From: Affinundibacterium flavidum
Lineage (GTDB): Bacteria > Pseudomonadota > Gammaproteobacteria > Burkholderiales > Burkholderiaceae_D
DNA length: 64,000 nucleotides
Assembly: GCF_014284175.1 (NCBI RefSeq)
Contig: NZ_JACOGA010000006.1
Location: 1-64,000, forward strand
Reading direction: 5' to 3'
Each line of letters begins with the position of its first letter. The stretch's first letter is position 1. The notes under the pieces are model-generated. The model ran no database searches. It was not told where the DNA came from and was given only the letters and a program-made list of their open reading frames with translations. Positions 19,018-28,377 of this stretch are shown in pieces. The position numbers were made by a program, and so were the translations under genes.

Positions 19018-19041
19018 CTTCTCCCACAAGCGGGAGAAGGC
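19018..19041. repeat. REP-like hairpin
   Basis: CCTTCTCCC and GGGAGAAGG flank a six-base loop, fifteen bases after the hypothetical secreted gene. It resembles the CCCTCTCCCGC/GCGGGAGAGGG element at 6517-6540 and may act as a transcription terminator or be a dispersed repeat. Confidence 0.4.
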
Positions 19042-19257
19042 TTGGGGATGACGGTGTTTATAAAATAGAGAACGCAATTAATTTGCTTTCAAATTCCACT
19101 TAATGAAGCAATTAGAGTAATTACCGTCACGCGATCTTTAGGTTCACACGCCGGTGTGCGATCCGACCAGAAGGATGTATTCGTACGAAAACGAATGTTA
19201 ACGAAAATAGCACTACTTACCGAACACAATACTCACAACTGAGGAACAAAAGCAAGC

Positions 19258-19602
19258 CTAAAGACCAGCCTCCAATTCGTTTTGCAATTGTTCTAGTCCA
19301 TCTAATATTCGCAAAAATTTCTGCCCAAAATCTGTCACCGCATACTCCACGCGTGGTGGCACTTCGGGATAAACATTTTTTTGTAAAATGCCGAACTCCA
19401 CATTTTTGCGCAAGCACTCATTGAGTACTTTGGTACTCAAGCCTTCAACGCTTTTCACCATTTCGCCCGGTCGATTCTTACCGTGTTGAAGTAATTGATA
19501 AACCGTCAGCGACCATTTACATCCATAAATCGTCTCCACCATACGCGCACTGCGTTCTGGTGCGGATTTTCTGGAAAATATTTTTTTGTTTGTATTCATC
19601 AA
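19258..19602 (-). CDS. HxlR-family transcriptional regulator
   Basis: 114 residues forming a winged helix: CKWSLTVYQLLQHGKNRPGEMVKSVEGLSTKVLNECLRKNVEFGILQKNVYPEVPPRVEYAVTDFGQKFLRILDGL. The pattern of a leading Cys, the LSTKVLNECLR recognition helix and the EVPPRVEYxxTxxG wing is the HxlR signature. Members often sense electrophiles or redox changes through the conserved cysteine. It is divergent from the SDR gene at 19708, separated by 105 bases, which is the classic arrangement for regulator and target. Confidence 0.92.
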   Translation of the reverse strand: MMNTNKKIFSRKSAPERSARMVETIYGCKWSLTVYQLLQHGKNRPGEMVKSVEGLSTKVLNECLRKNVEFGILQKNVYPEVPPRVEYAVTDFGQKFLRILDGLEQLQNELEAGL

Positions 19603-19707
19603 GATGTACCTAAAAGTACCTATAGCACCAAATTGTACTGACTTTGCAAGACGTTTTCACATCTCCATACTGCAATCCTCGCAGTTTAACCCGTATGGAG
19701 AAAAGAC

Positions 19708-20499
19708 ATGTCAAGTACATTGCTTAGCACAGTAAAACAAAATGCCCTGATTATCGGAGGCACTAGCGGCATAGGTTTTGCCACCGCTGAACAATTGGTA
19801 AGAAAAGGGATACACGTCAGTATCGTCGGTAAACAAGGCAACAAGCTCGCTGCGGCGAAACAAAAATTACAGGGCTTATCGGACGACGCACAGATCGATA
19901 CCATACAGGCGGATCTATACTTGCCCAGCGATGTCGACAAACTGATTGCGGAAATCGACAAGCATCAGGGTCACTTCCAGTATCTGGTGAATGCGGCAGG
20001 CAGCTTCAAGCTCTTAAGCTTTCTGTCGCACCAGCGTCAGGACTATCGCGCCTATTTAGATTTGAACGAAGCGAGCTTTTTCATCACACAGGCAGTCGCC
20101 AGAAATATGTGCAAGCATGGTGGCGGTGCCATCGTGAATATCGGCTCTATGTGGGCCAAGCAGGCAATTAAGCTCACACCTTCATCAGCCTATTCTATGG
20201 CAAAGGCGGGGCTACATTCCCTCACTCAACATCTGGCAATGGAATTGGCGGAACACCATATTCGTGTCAATACCGTATCACCGGCGGTGGTCAAAACACC
20301 GATATACCAAAGCTTTATTCCAGCCGATCAGGTCGATAGCGCTTTAGATGGCTTCAATGACTTCCACCCAATCGGTCGCATAGGACAAGCACACGACGTA
20401 GCCAATGTCATTAACTTCTTGCTCAGTGAAGAAGCAAGCTGGGTGACTGGTGCGGTATGGGATGTCGATGGCGGAGTGATGGCAGGTCGCAACACTTAG
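19708..20499 (+). CDS. Short-chain dehydrogenase/reductase (SDR)
   Basis: 263 residues with full classical SDR features: nucleotide-binding IIGGTSGIG (residues 15-23), NAAG at 95-98, catalytic Ser137 in NIGSMW, Tyr152 and Lys156 in AYSMAK, and the C-terminal motif [16 protein letters not shown]. It should oxidise or reduce a small carbonyl or alcohol with NAD(P). Divergence from an HxlR regulator suggests induction by a reactive carbonyl or quinone. The substrate is unknown. Confidence 0.9.
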   Translation: MSSTLLSTVKQNALIIGGTSGIGFATAEQLVRKGIHVSIVGKQGNKLAAAKQKLQGLSDDAQIDTIQADLYLPSDVDKLIAEIDKHQGHFQYLVNAAGSFKLLSFLSHQRQDYRAYLDLNEASFFITQAVARNMCKHGGGAIVNIGSMWAKQAIKLTPSSAYSMAKAGLHSLTQHLAMELAEHHIRVNTVSPAVVKTPIYQSFIPADQVDSALDGFNDFHPIGRIGQAHDVANVINFLLSEEASWVTGAVWDVDGGVMAGRNT

Positions 20500-20609
20500 T
20501 AATTAAGTGTGGTGGTTAAGCGTAGTGACTAAGCGTAGCGCATATGCATAACTGCATCACGATCAACATTTCGACAAATTGCACATTCCTCTATTCAGGG
20601 AAAATCCAA

Positions 20610-21437
20610 ATGACTTCCACACGCCCAGTATCTATCGATACATGTTTTACCTTCGCTAGCATCATCTTCACGATTATGCTGACGGCTTGCAACAGCAATA
20701 GCGACAGCGATCGCCGTCCCGATCCTGTCACCAAAATTGATAAGACGAATATGGTCGATGCTGCTGCCGTTACGATGCTAGCTTATCGTCGCAGTATGGC
20801 CGACACCAGCGTAATAGCAACCGCCGGCTTTCGCCTCATCATCGAAGACAAAGCGAATGGCCAACACCCTTGCGCAAAAGGCGGTCATTTGCAATTGGAA
20901 AAAGTTGGCAGCGACTATCTATTTACACCAATCAACTGTGATCTTGGTGACTACCAATTAATCTCAGGTAAGTTATTGATCAATATTGCATCGGGCTACT
21001 TCTATCAATTTACCTCTCTCAACTATCGACTCAACGGGGATACAAATTCACAAAGCCTGACGGGGCAACTCAAATCTACTATCAGTGGCAGTCAAAGTAG
21101 CACCAGTGGTTACTTCAGCGTAGAACGAAACAAACGCAACGATGTATATCAGGATTACAGCATCACGAGTGCGGGTACAAACAATGCCAAAGACAGCATG
21201 CGTTTAAGTATCAATACACCGCGGTTTCCGCATAGCCTCAATGCAGAATATGACATCGCCAGCGATACGCTAAACGCAAAAGTTCAGGCTAACGACGGTT
21301 CTCAACTGAGCATGCTTGTCGCTAAAGCCGGAACCATCACTCTGGAGTTACACCAACAAGCTAGTGGCGCGGTTCTAGCGTCCAAGACTTTGAGCGCAGC
21401 GGAAATGACTGCGGCAATCACAAAAATCACCGAGTAA
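20610..21437 (+). CDS. Hypothetical lipoprotein
   Basis: About 275 residues from the ATG at 20610, chosen because the signal peptide then begins cleanly (MTSTRPVSIDTCFTFASIIFTIMLTACNSN), whereas the upstream in-frame ATG would precede it by 22 polar residues. The lipobox is LTAC. The mature part is beta-rich, with TAGFRLIIEDKANGQHPCAKGGHL and two cysteines that may pair. No family recognised; probably a periplasmic-facing lipoprotein. Confidence 0.68.
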   Translation: MTSTRPVSIDTCFTFASIIFTIMLTACNSNSDSDRRPDPVTKIDKTNMVDAAAVTMLAYRRSMADTSVIATAGFRLIIEDKANGQHPCAKGGHLQLEKVGSDYLFTPINCDLGDYQLISGKLLINIASGYFYQFTSLNYRLNGDTNSQSLTGQLKSTISGSQSSTSGYFSVERNKRNDVYQDYSITSAGTNNAKDSMRLSINTPRFPHSLNAEYDIASDTLNAKVQANDGSQLSMLVAKAGTITLELHQQASGAVLASKTLSAAEMTAAITKITE

Positions 21438-21611
21438 TTTGCAGTTGTCGTTGAGAGGTTTCATTTGGTTGACAAGCTTGAATAACTGATTCTGAAGTAG
21501 CAGTTTATGCCACCAAACTTAGCACGCAAATGAGACCTTGAAGATCAACAAAGCATATCCCCAACACTGGAGGCATTCTTGCATCAACTTCTACTTCATA
21601 AGGAAATCATC

Positions 21612-22343
21612 ATGTACAAATTGAGAAATAGATTGAAGCGCCCCGTCTTCCTTGGTATCGCTCTACTCCAGATAGCGAGTCTGTCTGCTTGCAGTGATTT
21701 GCCTCTAGTGCGCGTACAAGAAACCGTACCACAAGACATAGCCGCGACTAGCCAGGTATTAAAGATCAATCATCGTCATAAGATCAACAACTTATTTTCT
21801 GATGGCTATTTTGAAATCGGTGAGTATGCAATCACCCGCGTTAAAAAAGATAGTAGCTCCTCCAGCAACTCACAGATTGGTCCTTACTCACAAAGCAGCA
21901 CCAAATCCGGCTTTCAATTCCATATCGCCGATGCGCAAGGCAACTGGGATGTGTTTTGCGAAACACGTGCCGATGGCAATGTCCTCAAAGTTTTCGGACT
22001 TGATACCGTTTCCAATAAACGAAAAATGCATTGCGATTTGCGCGGCCAACTTGGCAATGCCAGCATTGATATACGTGAAGAAATGGATGCTCCCGTGGGT
22101 GAAGTGAGTATCAATCAGTCACACTACGCTGTACGCGCTTATTCATACGGAAACCCGCATCCTGAGCGTTTTCGTATCCCAGAAATCTATGGATTCAGGG
22201 TAGATGACAAGGGCAAAAATCTCAGTGCAATAGAGTTAGCTAACACGCCAGGACGCGCCTGGTTGGATCCTGGCTTACCAGCGAATCAGAGAGCCGCGAT
22301 GACAGGTGTGTTGGCTGCTTTGTTGATTTATTATGGGTCGTAA
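21612..22343 (+). CDS. Hypothetical lipoprotein
   Basis: About 243 residues from ATG 21612, preceded by ATAAGGAAATC. The signal peptide MYKLRNRLKRPVFLGIALLQIASLSACSD ends in a lipobox LSAC. The mature part contains ISDGYFEIGEY-like beta segments, a serine-rich linker (SSSSNSQIGPYSQSST) and two cysteines (DVFCETRAD, KMHCDLRGQ). I do not recognise the family. The start and composition support a real gene. Confidence 0.68.
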   Translation: MYKLRNRLKRPVFLGIALLQIASLSACSDLPLVRVQETVPQDIAATSQVLKINHRHKINNLFSDGYFEIGEYAITRVKKDSSSSSNSQIGPYSQSSTKSGFQFHIADAQGNWDVFCETRADGNVLKVFGLDTVSNKRKMHCDLRGQLGNASIDIREEMDAPVGEVSINQSHYAVRAYSYGNPHPERFRIPEIYGFRVDDKGKNLSAIELANTPGRAWLDPGLPANQRAAMTGVLAALLIYYGS

Positions 22344-22382
22344 TTGGGAGCGCGGTAGCGAATTTATGAGAGAAATTCGTAG

Positions 22383-22408
22383 GGTGGGTTAGCGTAGCGT
22401 AACCCACC
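22383..22408. repeat. Short palindromic repeat (GTGGGTTA type)
   Basis: Nine-base perfect arms GGTGGGTTA and TAACCCACC around GCGTAGCG. This is the GGGTGGGTTAGCG...TAACCCACC type often found between genes of betaproteobacteria. Confidence 0.5.
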
Positions 22409-22508
22409 GCTCACTGTTTAAATCACGCATATCGCTTGCTTATCTCCCTTAGAACGAGTCTCTGATTTCTTCTCTTCTATTTTGATTTTCTTGCGTGCTC
22501 AACGTGTA

Positions 22509-23044
22509 CAGGTCGGGTGTGGCCCGACAGCCAAGCACCTTTTTTGCTTCGCCAAAAAAGGTGCTCCAAAAAAGGCGACCGTAGACTCGCCCCTCCGGGG
22601 TGCTTACGCTACGCTCCAGCATAATTTGTGCATCACAAAAAATGGGAAAGTGTCGAAACTCGCTTCGCTCAGACAACGCCACTTTCTTATCCATTTTCTG
22701 TGACGCACAAATTACATCGTCTCAAACGGGGGGAGGTCAAAAGCAACGACCTACAACTGCTATTAGAAAAATGAGTGTCGATCGATTCTGATTGTATTGG
22801 TGTTGCCGTTGATTTTGACTTTGTTTTTTACGCAGTTCCACTTCTGACACTGCCAATTGTGCAGGACAGAAAATGGATAAAGAAAGTGGCGTTGTTTGAG
22901 CCGAAGGCGAGTTTCGACACTTTCCCATTTTTTGTCCTGCTCAATTGGGCACCCGAAGGGCAGTGGCAGCGTGGTCGCCTTTCTTTGCTTACTTTCTTTG
23001 GCGAAGCAAAGAAAGTGAGTGGCTGTCGGGCCACCCCCGACCTG
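22509..23044. repeat. Large imperfect inverted repeat (about 536 bp overall)
   Basis: The outer arms match at 23 of 24 positions (22509-22532, containing GGTCGGGTGTGGCCCGACAG, against 23021-23044). Inside, a second matched pair follows: 22641-22700 (AATGGGAAAGTGTCGAAACT..., through CCATTTTCTG) against the reverse complement of 22866-22929. Smaller hairpins sit within each arm, such as CACCTTTTTTGCTTC-gcc-AAAAAAGGTG and CTTTCTTTG...CAAAGAAAG. No transposase. It looks like two copies of one dispersed repeat in opposite orientation around about 150 bases of unique DNA. Confidence 0.65.
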
Positions 23045-23178
23045 TGAACGATGATTACACGCAAAGGCGAATGCTGGAGACGAAAATTCAGTGACTTGTT
23101 TGCGAGATGCAGGTTAAACAATATGCGTTGTTGAAAAGATGAACGGTTGGTTACGCTGGCGCTAACCAACTCTACGAA

Positions 23179-23478
23179 TTATTCACTTCCATCAATATTA
23201 TAGTTATTGAGGATATGCACATTTTCAACTTCGCCATCAACTGTTGAATGCGTAAAAACCGAACCTTCGTATTTTGTCCTGGCTAAGTAAAGAACCAGAC
23301 TAGCGCCTACAAAAGGGACAAAAATAATCACGCCAATCAATAGTGGAATTTGCTCTTTTGTGTACACGTCCTTAGAAAACAAAGATCGAATAGCATATAC
23401 ATTTAAGCCTACTAAAATTAGGACTAGAACGACTAAAAACATAATGACAAAACTCATCTTTAGCCTCACAAAAATCAA
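23179..23478 (-). CDS. Small hypothetical membrane protein
   Basis: 99 residues with two clear transmembrane helices (VIMFLVVLVLILVGLNVYAI and LIGVIIFVPFVGASLVLYLA) joined by a short polar loop, then a polar tail. The layout resembles PLDc_N/phage-shock-like two-helix proteins, but the match is only topological. It ends nine bases before the neighbouring orphan gene begins to end, so both leftward genes may form one unit behind 23952. Confidence 0.6.
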   Translation of the reverse strand: MIFVRLKMSFVIMFLVVLVLILVGLNVYAIRSLFSKDVYTKEQIPLLIGVIIFVPFVGASLVLYLARTKYEGSVFTHSTVDGEVENVHILNNYNIDGSE

Positions 23479-23487
23479 TTCTCAAAA

Positions 23488-23952
23488 CTAGCGAGAAGCA
23501 ATCTGTTTCCCAACTAATTCCTGAATCAAGAAAAAATTTTCTTTGAAATCACCATAAATATCTATATCAGCATCATACAGACTTTGATTTAGTGCAACCC
23601 GTTCAACAAAAGGCATTAATTCGTTGATGATGGGCTCAATATCACTTCTTTGATGCTCCAGCTTATAGATCACCAAATTCAAAAAACAGCTAGCCGCATC
23701 TGATGCATCCAAACCATCATTTAATGTCAGCACTTCCGCTGAGGTCACGAACTCGCAGAATGAAAAAATATAGTATTGAAATGGAACGGTTGGCATAAAC
23801 CGTAAATCTTCGGCACGATCTATCGAAGAACGTGCAAATGCCGACATCACTTGAGTCGAATCACGACCAGCGAAAATTCCATGCGCGTAGTTTTGATCAA
23901 GGTCGTCTTGATAATTGCCCCAGTCTTCTTCTGATGGAATATGTCGCTTCAT
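23488..23952 (-). CDS. Hypothetical cytosolic protein
   Basis: 154 residues, acidic, no signal peptide or membrane segment. A helix-rich sequence: FARSSIDRAEDLRFMPTVPF, YYIFSFCEFVTSAEVL, DAASCFLNLVIYKLEHQRSDIEPI, then FKENFFLIQELVGKQIASR. Size, acidity and helical content are like many immunity or small regulatory proteins, but no toxin partner is visible next to it. I do not recognise the family. It is followed on the same strand by the two-helix membrane protein. Confidence 0.6.
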   Translation of the reverse strand: MKRHIPSEEDWGNYQDDLDQNYAHGIFAGRDSTQVMSAFARSSIDRAEDLRFMPTVPFQYYIFSFCEFVTSAEVLTLNDGLDASDAASCFLNLVIYKLEHQRSDIEPIINELMPFVERVALNQSLYDADIDIYGDFKENFFLIQELVGKQIASR

Positions 23953-23970
23953 TTCACTAAATTTTCAAAA

Positions 23971-26900
23971 TCACAAATTCGGCGCCAACCACCGCTCAAC
24001 TTCCTCTTTCGCAACCCCACGCCGCTCAGCCATATCCTCAACCTGATCCTCAGCAATCTTCCCTACACTAAAATACTTAGACTCAGGATGCGCAAAGTAG
24101 AAACCCGACACCGCAGCCCCCGGGATCATTGCCCATGATTCCGTGATGTACATCTCGATCTCTTCACACTGCATCTGCTTAAACATCGCCGTCTTCACCG
24201 TATGTTCAGGGCAAGCCGGATAACCTGGTGCAGGACGTATGCCTGAATAGCTTTCTTGAATCAGATCCGCATTACTCAACGCCTCATCAGACGCATAACC
24301 CCACAAATCTTTACGCACGCGTTCATGCAGATATTCGGCGAAGGCTTCCGCCAGGCGATCAGCGAGTGATTTCAACATGATACTGCTGTAATCATCGTGC
24401 GCGTCTTCGAAGCGTTTTTCGTGCTTCTCTATGCCTAGGCCTGCGGTGACCGCGAACATGCCTATGTAATCTTGTATGCCGCTGTCTTTAGGGGCGATGA
24501 AATCACTGAGACATTGATTCGGACGCTGGACGCCATCGATGATGGCTTTTTCAGTTTGTTGACGCGTGCCGTAGTAAGTGAAGGCGACTTCTTTGCGTGT
24601 TTCGTCGGTGTAAATTTCTATGTCGTCATCATTCACCGTATTGGCTGGCAATAAAGAGATCACGCCGTTGGCGGTGAGCCAGCGACCTTCGATGATTTTC
24701 TTGAGCATCGCCTGACCTTCAGCAAAGACTTTGCTTGCTGCTTCACCGACTACTTCGTCTTTTAAAATTGCTGGAAATGGACCGGCCAAATCCCAAGTCT
24801 GGAAGAACGGTCCCCAATCGATGTAATTGGCAATCGTTGCTAAATCGACGTTTTTGAATACGCGGCGACCTATGAATTTCGGACGCACAGGTGCTTTGTC
24901 ACCAGTGAAGTCGACCTTCATTTTGTTCGCGCGTGCTTGGGCCAGCGTCACCATAGGCAAGGCTTTTTTGTTCGCGTGTTGGGTGCGTACACGTTCATAA
25001 TCGCTGCCGAGTTCGGCGATGTATTGATCGCGACTTTCTGGTGTCAGCAAAGATTGTGCGACGGAGACTGAACGTGAAGCGTCTGCCACATAGACCACTG
25101 GGCCTTCATAATTTGGCGCGATCTTGACTGCTGTGTGAGCACGGCTGGTGGTTGCACCACCGATTAAAAGTGGAATTTTCAACATACAGAAATGCGGATC
25201 GCGTTGCATCTCTTTGGCGACGTAGGCCATCTCTTCCAATGATGGCGTGATCAAACCAGAGAGACCAATGATGTCAGCATTCTCTGCTTTGGCTTTGGCC
25301 AAAATTTCAGAGCAAGGCACCATCACGCCCATGTTCACCACTTCAAAATTATTACATTGCAAAACCACCGTGACGATGTTTTTGCCGATGTCATGCACGT
25401 CGCCTTTGACAGTGGCGATGACGATTTTTCCCTTCGGTTTATTGTCGCCGCTGCGCTTCTTTTCTTCTTCGATGAAAGGCACTAAATGCGCGACCGCTTG
25501 TTTCATCACGCGAGCGGATTTCACGACTTGCGGCAAGAACATTTTGCCTTGGCCAAATAAGTCGCCGACGATATTCATGCCCGCCATCAATGGACCTTCG
25601 ATCACTTGTATAGGACGACCACCCGCATTCAACACATTCACGCGCGCTTCTTCGGTATCTTCTACGATCCAATTGGTGATGCCGTGTACCATCGCATGTG
25701 CCAGACGCTTTTCTACCGGTTCGTTACGCCATTCCAGTGTCGCTTCTTCTTTTTTGCCACCCGCTTTTAAGGTCGCTGCAAATTCGATCATGCGCTCGGT
25801 CGCGTCTTCTCTGCGATTGAGAACAACGTCTTCGACGCGTTCACGTAACTCAGCATCCAGTTCGCTGTACACGCCGACCATACCGGCATTGACGATACCC
25901 ATGGTCATGCCCGCTTGAATCGCGTGATACAAGAACACCGTGTGGATCGCTTCACGTGCTGGATCGTTACCACGGAAAGAGAAGCTGACGTTAGAGACGC
26001 CGCCGCTGATTTTTGCGCCGGGTAAATTTTGATGTATCCAGCGCGTCGCTTCGATGAAATCGACTGCGTAGTTATTATGTTCTTCGATACCTGTTGCGAC
26101 CGCGAAAATATTCGGATCAAAAATAATATCGTAAGGATCGAAATCGCAAGCGCTGATCAGTAAATCATAAGCGCGTTTACAGATTTCTATTTTGCGTTCG
26201 TAAGTATCGGCCTGACCTTTTTCATCGAATGCCATGACGATGACCGCAGCACCATAACGCTTACAGAGTTTGGCGTGATGCAGAAATTGTTCTTCGCCTT
26301 CTTTCATCGAAATCGAATTGACGATGGCTTTGCCCTGTACGCATTTGAGGCCTGCTTCGATCACATCCCATTTGGAAGAATCGATCATGATAGGCACGCG
26401 GGCGATGTCCGGTTCTGAGGCGATCAGATTTAAAAAGCGTGTCATCGCGGCTTGCGAATCGAGCATCGCTTCATCCATATTAATGTCGATAACTTGCGCG
26501 CCGTTTTCTACTTGTTGACGGGCGACGGCCAAAGCTTCGTCGTATTGCTCATTCAAAATCAAACGGGCGAAGGCTTTGGAGCCGGTGACGTTAGTACGTT
26601 CGCCGACATTCACGAAGAGCGATTGCGCATCAATCGTAAATGGCTCTAGACCCGACAAGCGCATTGCTGGTTCTATCGTAGGAACCGCGCGTGGTGTTTG
26701 AGTTGTGAGAATATCGGCAATCGCTTTGATATGTGCGGGCGTGGTGCCGCAGCAACCACCGGCGATATTGATAAAACCGGCTTCGGCGAATTCTTTTAGC
26801 AATGCGGAAGTATCGGCTGGCAATTCATCAAAGCCAGTGTCGCTCATAGGATTAGGCAAACCGGCGTTCGGATAAATACACACGAAGGTGTCAGCGATCT

Positions 26901-27720
26901 TCGACAATTCTTCCGCATACGGGCGCATCAAAGCAGCACCGAGTGCACAATTCAAACCAACCGTGAGTGGCTTTGCGTGACGTACGGAATTCCAAAATGC
27001 AGGTACGGTTTGACCAGACAAAATACGACCAGAGGCATCGGTCACTGTACCCGAAATCATGATTGGTAAAGTGCTGCCGGTTTCTTCAAAATACTGATCA
27101 ATCGCGAACAAAGCGGCTTTGCAATTGAGCGTATCGAAAATAGTTTCGACCAATAAGACATCAGCACCGCCTTCGACCAAACCTCGTGTTTGTTCCAGAT
27201 AGGCGGCGACTAATTGATCGAAGGTGACGTTACGTGCCGCTGGATCATTCACATCGGGTGAAATCGAAGCGGTTTTAGGCGTAGGTCCAAGTGCGCCCGC
27301 GACGAAACGTGGCTTGTCTGGGGTGGAATATTTATCACAAGCTGCGCGCGCGATTTTGGCGGAGGCGACGTTCATCTCGTAGGCCAGATGCGCCATGTGA
27401 TAATCGTCTTGTGCCACTGTGGTTGCGCCGAAGGTATTGGTTTCGATCAGATCCGCGCCAGCCGCTAAGTATTGCTCGTGGATTTCTTGAATCACGTGCG
27501 GCTGCGTCAAGGACAGTAATTCATTATTGCCTTTGACGAAGAGTTCGCGCACACCGGCTGGACCGGTGAAATCCTTAAAGCGCTCGCCGCGATAATCGGC
27601 TTCATTCAATTTATAGCGTTGTATCATCGTTCCCATCGCGCCATCCAGAATCAAGATGCGTTGTTGGAGTAGCTCGCGCAGACGGGCTTCGGTGGCGGAA
27701 GATTTCAGAACGGTGGACAT
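23971..27720 (-). CDS. metH: Cobalamin-dependent methionine synthase
   Basis: 1249 residues, full length. Domains in order: homocysteine-binding barrel (MSTVLKS... to about 330, with zinc ligands in GLNCALGA and GGCCGTTP), pterin-binding barrel ([20 protein letters not shown] onward, about 365-630), helical cap (about 650-740), cobalamin-binding Rossmann domain with [10 protein letters not shown] that supplies the lower-axial histidine, and a C-terminal S-adenosylmethionine activation domain ([14 protein letters not shown]). It transfers a methyl group from methyltetrahydrofolate to homocysteine. The leader contains a strong terminator about 25 bases before the start, suggesting attenuation. 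Confidence 0.97.
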   Translation of the reverse strand: MSTVLKSSATEARLRELLQQRILILDGAMGTMIQRYKLNEADYRGERFKDFTGPAGVRELFVKGNNELLSLTQPHVIQEIHEQYLAAGADLIETNTFGATTVAQDDYHMAHLAYEMNVASAKIARAACDKYSTPDKPRFVAGALGPTPKTASISPDVNDPAARNVTFDQLVAAYLEQTRGLVEGGADVLLVETIFDTLNCKAALFAIDQYFEETGSTLPIMISGTVTDASGRILSGQTVPAFWNSVRHAKPLTVGLNCALGAALMRPYAEELSKIADTFVCIYPNAGLPNPMSDTGFDELPADTSALLKEFAEAGFINIAGGCCGTTPAHIKAIADILTTQTPRAVPTIEPAMRLSGLEPFTIDAQSLFVNVGERTNVTGSKAFARLILNEQYDEALAVARQQVENGAQVIDINMDEAMLDSQAAMTRFLNLIASEPDIARVPIMIDSSKWDVIEAGLKCVQGKAIVNSISMKEGEEQFLHHAKLCKRYGAAVIVMAFDEKGQADTYERKIEICKRAYDLLISACDFDPYDIIFDPNIFAVATGIEEHNNYAVDFIEATRWIHQNLPGAKISGGVSNVSFSFRGNDPAREAIHTVFLYHAIQAGMTMGIVNAGMVGVYSELDAELRERVEDVVLNRREDATERMIEFAATLKAGGKKEEATLEWRNEPVEKRLAHAMVHGITNWIVEDTEEARVNVLNAGGRPIQVIEGPLMAGMNIVGDLFGQGKMFLPQVVKSARVMKQAVAHLVPFIEEEKKRSGDNKPKGKIVIATVKGDVHDIGKNIVTVVLQCNNFEVVNMGVMVPCSEILAKAKAENADIIGLSGLITPSLEEMAYVAKEMQRDPHFCMLKIPLLIGGATTSRAHTAVKIAPNYEGPVVYVADASRSVSVAQSLLTPESRDQYIAELGSDYERVRTQHANKKALPMVTLAQARANKMKVDFTGDKAPVRPKFIGRRVFKNVDLATIANYIDWGPFFQTWDLAGPFPAILKDEVVGEAASKVFAEGQAMLKKIIEGRWLTANGVISLLPANTVNDDDIEIYTDETRKEVAFTYYGTRQQTEKAIIDGVQRPNQCLSDFIAPKDSGIQDYIGMFAVTAGLGIEKHEKRFEDAHDDYSSIMLKSLADRLAEAFAEYLHERVRKDLWGYASDEALSNADLIQESYSGIRPAPGYPACPEHTVKTAMFKQMQCEEIEMYITESWAMIPGAAVSGFYFAHPESKYFSVGKIAEDQVEDMAERRGVAKEEVERWLAPNL

Positions 27721-27743
27721 AGTATGTAGATTGACGTATCGCT

Positions 27744-27783
27744 AAAAACAAAAACCCGATCAGGCTGAGATAGCGGATCGGGT
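27744..27783 (-). terminator. Intrinsic terminator in the metH leader
   Basis: On the minus strand: ACCCGATC, a fourteen-base loop, GATCGGGT, then TTTTTGTTTTT. Arms are at 27776-27783 and 27754-27761. It sits 24 bases upstream of the metH ATG and points toward metH, so it either ends a small leader RNA or acts as a conditional attenuator. Confidence 0.75.
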
Positions 27784-27880
27784 AATGAGTGTGCGATTTG
27801 GTAAGAAATTACTACCTTTAGCTGCACTTATTACGCGCCCGCAATCTGAGTCTCAAATCGGCGCAGGAAAACAAGCTGAA

Positions 27881-27909
27881 ATTATACTTTATTTCGATGG
27901 AAGCGCCTA
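27881..27909 (-). promoter_or_regulatory. Possible sigma-70 promoter of the metH leader
   Basis: Minus strand: a perfect TATAAT (27886-27881) with TAGGCG 17 bases upstream (27909-27904, three of six matches to TTGACA). Transcription would begin near 27874 and run about 130 nt to the terminator and 150 nt to metH. The -35 is weak. Confidence 0.4.
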
Positions 27910-28083
27910 AAGCGGGCGTTGTTAGGCAATTACTATCATTACTCGTCGATAAGTTCAGAATGTCTCTATGAAATTGACCATAAATGCATAGTAGCTCCAC
28001 GATAGCTTCCACGTCGCCATATTTGTTAATAGAAAAAAGATATAAGAAAATTGTTTGATGTCGTCTCATTTACAAAATTCAAG

Positions 28084-28178
28084 ACCCCTCAACGCCGAGA
28101 CGCGGAGGCGCAGAGGAGCACAGAGAAAAACCTGATTTTCTCTCTGTTCGTTTTTTCGGCGCCTCGGCGTTGAGGGGT
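28084..28178. repeat. Nested inverted repeat
   Basis: Perfect 15-base arms ACCCCTCAACGCCGA (28084-28098) and their complement (28164-28178), with a second perfect hairpin in the centre, AGAGAAAA-acctga-TTTTCTCT (28122-28143). Partly matching GC-rich sequence links the two. It looks like a dispersed palindromic element or a structured RNA; no T-run directly follows. Confidence 0.5.
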
Positions 28179-28280
28179 TTTAGGTCTTCGCTTAGTTGAA
28201 TCAGACATTGCGATCAAGGAATCTTAATTTGAATCTAACAATAATCGTTCCATCAATGTTACGCAGTTTCTCCAGATATA

Positions 28281-28319
28281 AAATAAAAAAAGGGCGCATG
28301 CCATTACAGCGATGCGCCC
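28281..28319 (-). terminator. Intrinsic terminator after the TerC gene
   Basis: Minus strand: GGGCGCAT, twelve-base loop, ATGCGCCC, then a T-rich run. Arms lie at 28312-28319 and 28292-28299. It is 60 bases past the TerC stop. Confidence 0.85.
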
Positions 28320-28377
28320 CAAGGAGGGAACTGAGATGATTAGCCTTGGCGGCTAATCTTTAAAATACTAATGATGC

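Larger units (their letters stand above)
22344..23178. other. 835-bp gene-free region built of repeats
   Basis: Between a lipoprotein gene and a convergent orphan gene. It holds a small palindrome at 22383-22408 (GGTGGGTTA, eight-base loop, TAACCCACC) and then the large imperfect inverted repeat at 22509-23044. Several 60-110-codon frames cross this region on both strands, but they follow the repeat symmetry and share no recognisable protein. Confidence 0.6.
27784..28288. other. metH upstream intergenic region
   Basis: This contains the putative leader promoter and, further away, an inverted repeat at 28084-28178. An 83-codon minus-strand frame at 27818-28069 has no ribosome binding site or recognisable sequence and overlaps the presumed leader. 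No known cobalamin, SAM or SAH riboswitch consensus was found by eye. Confidence 0.45.

Noticed and set aside
22449..22928. Several 60-80-codon frames in the repeat region
   Set aside because: They follow the symmetry of the inverted repeat on both strands and have no recognisable protein content.
23488..23952. Assignment to a DUF416/YjaG-like family
   Set aside because: Length and helical content are similar, but the sequence signatures could not be matched with any confidence.
25247..25918. A 223-codon plus-strand gene
   Set aside because: It lies opposite metH and is explained by the codon bias of that conserved gene.
27720..27900. Cobalamin, SAM or SAH riboswitch before metH
   Set aside because: No B12-box-like GCCACTG, S-box or SAH-switch core sequence could be found by eye; only the terminator is clear.
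27818..28069. An 83-codon minus-strand reading frame upstream of metH
   Set aside because: No ribosome binding site, low-quality composition and overlap with the presumed leader promoter.
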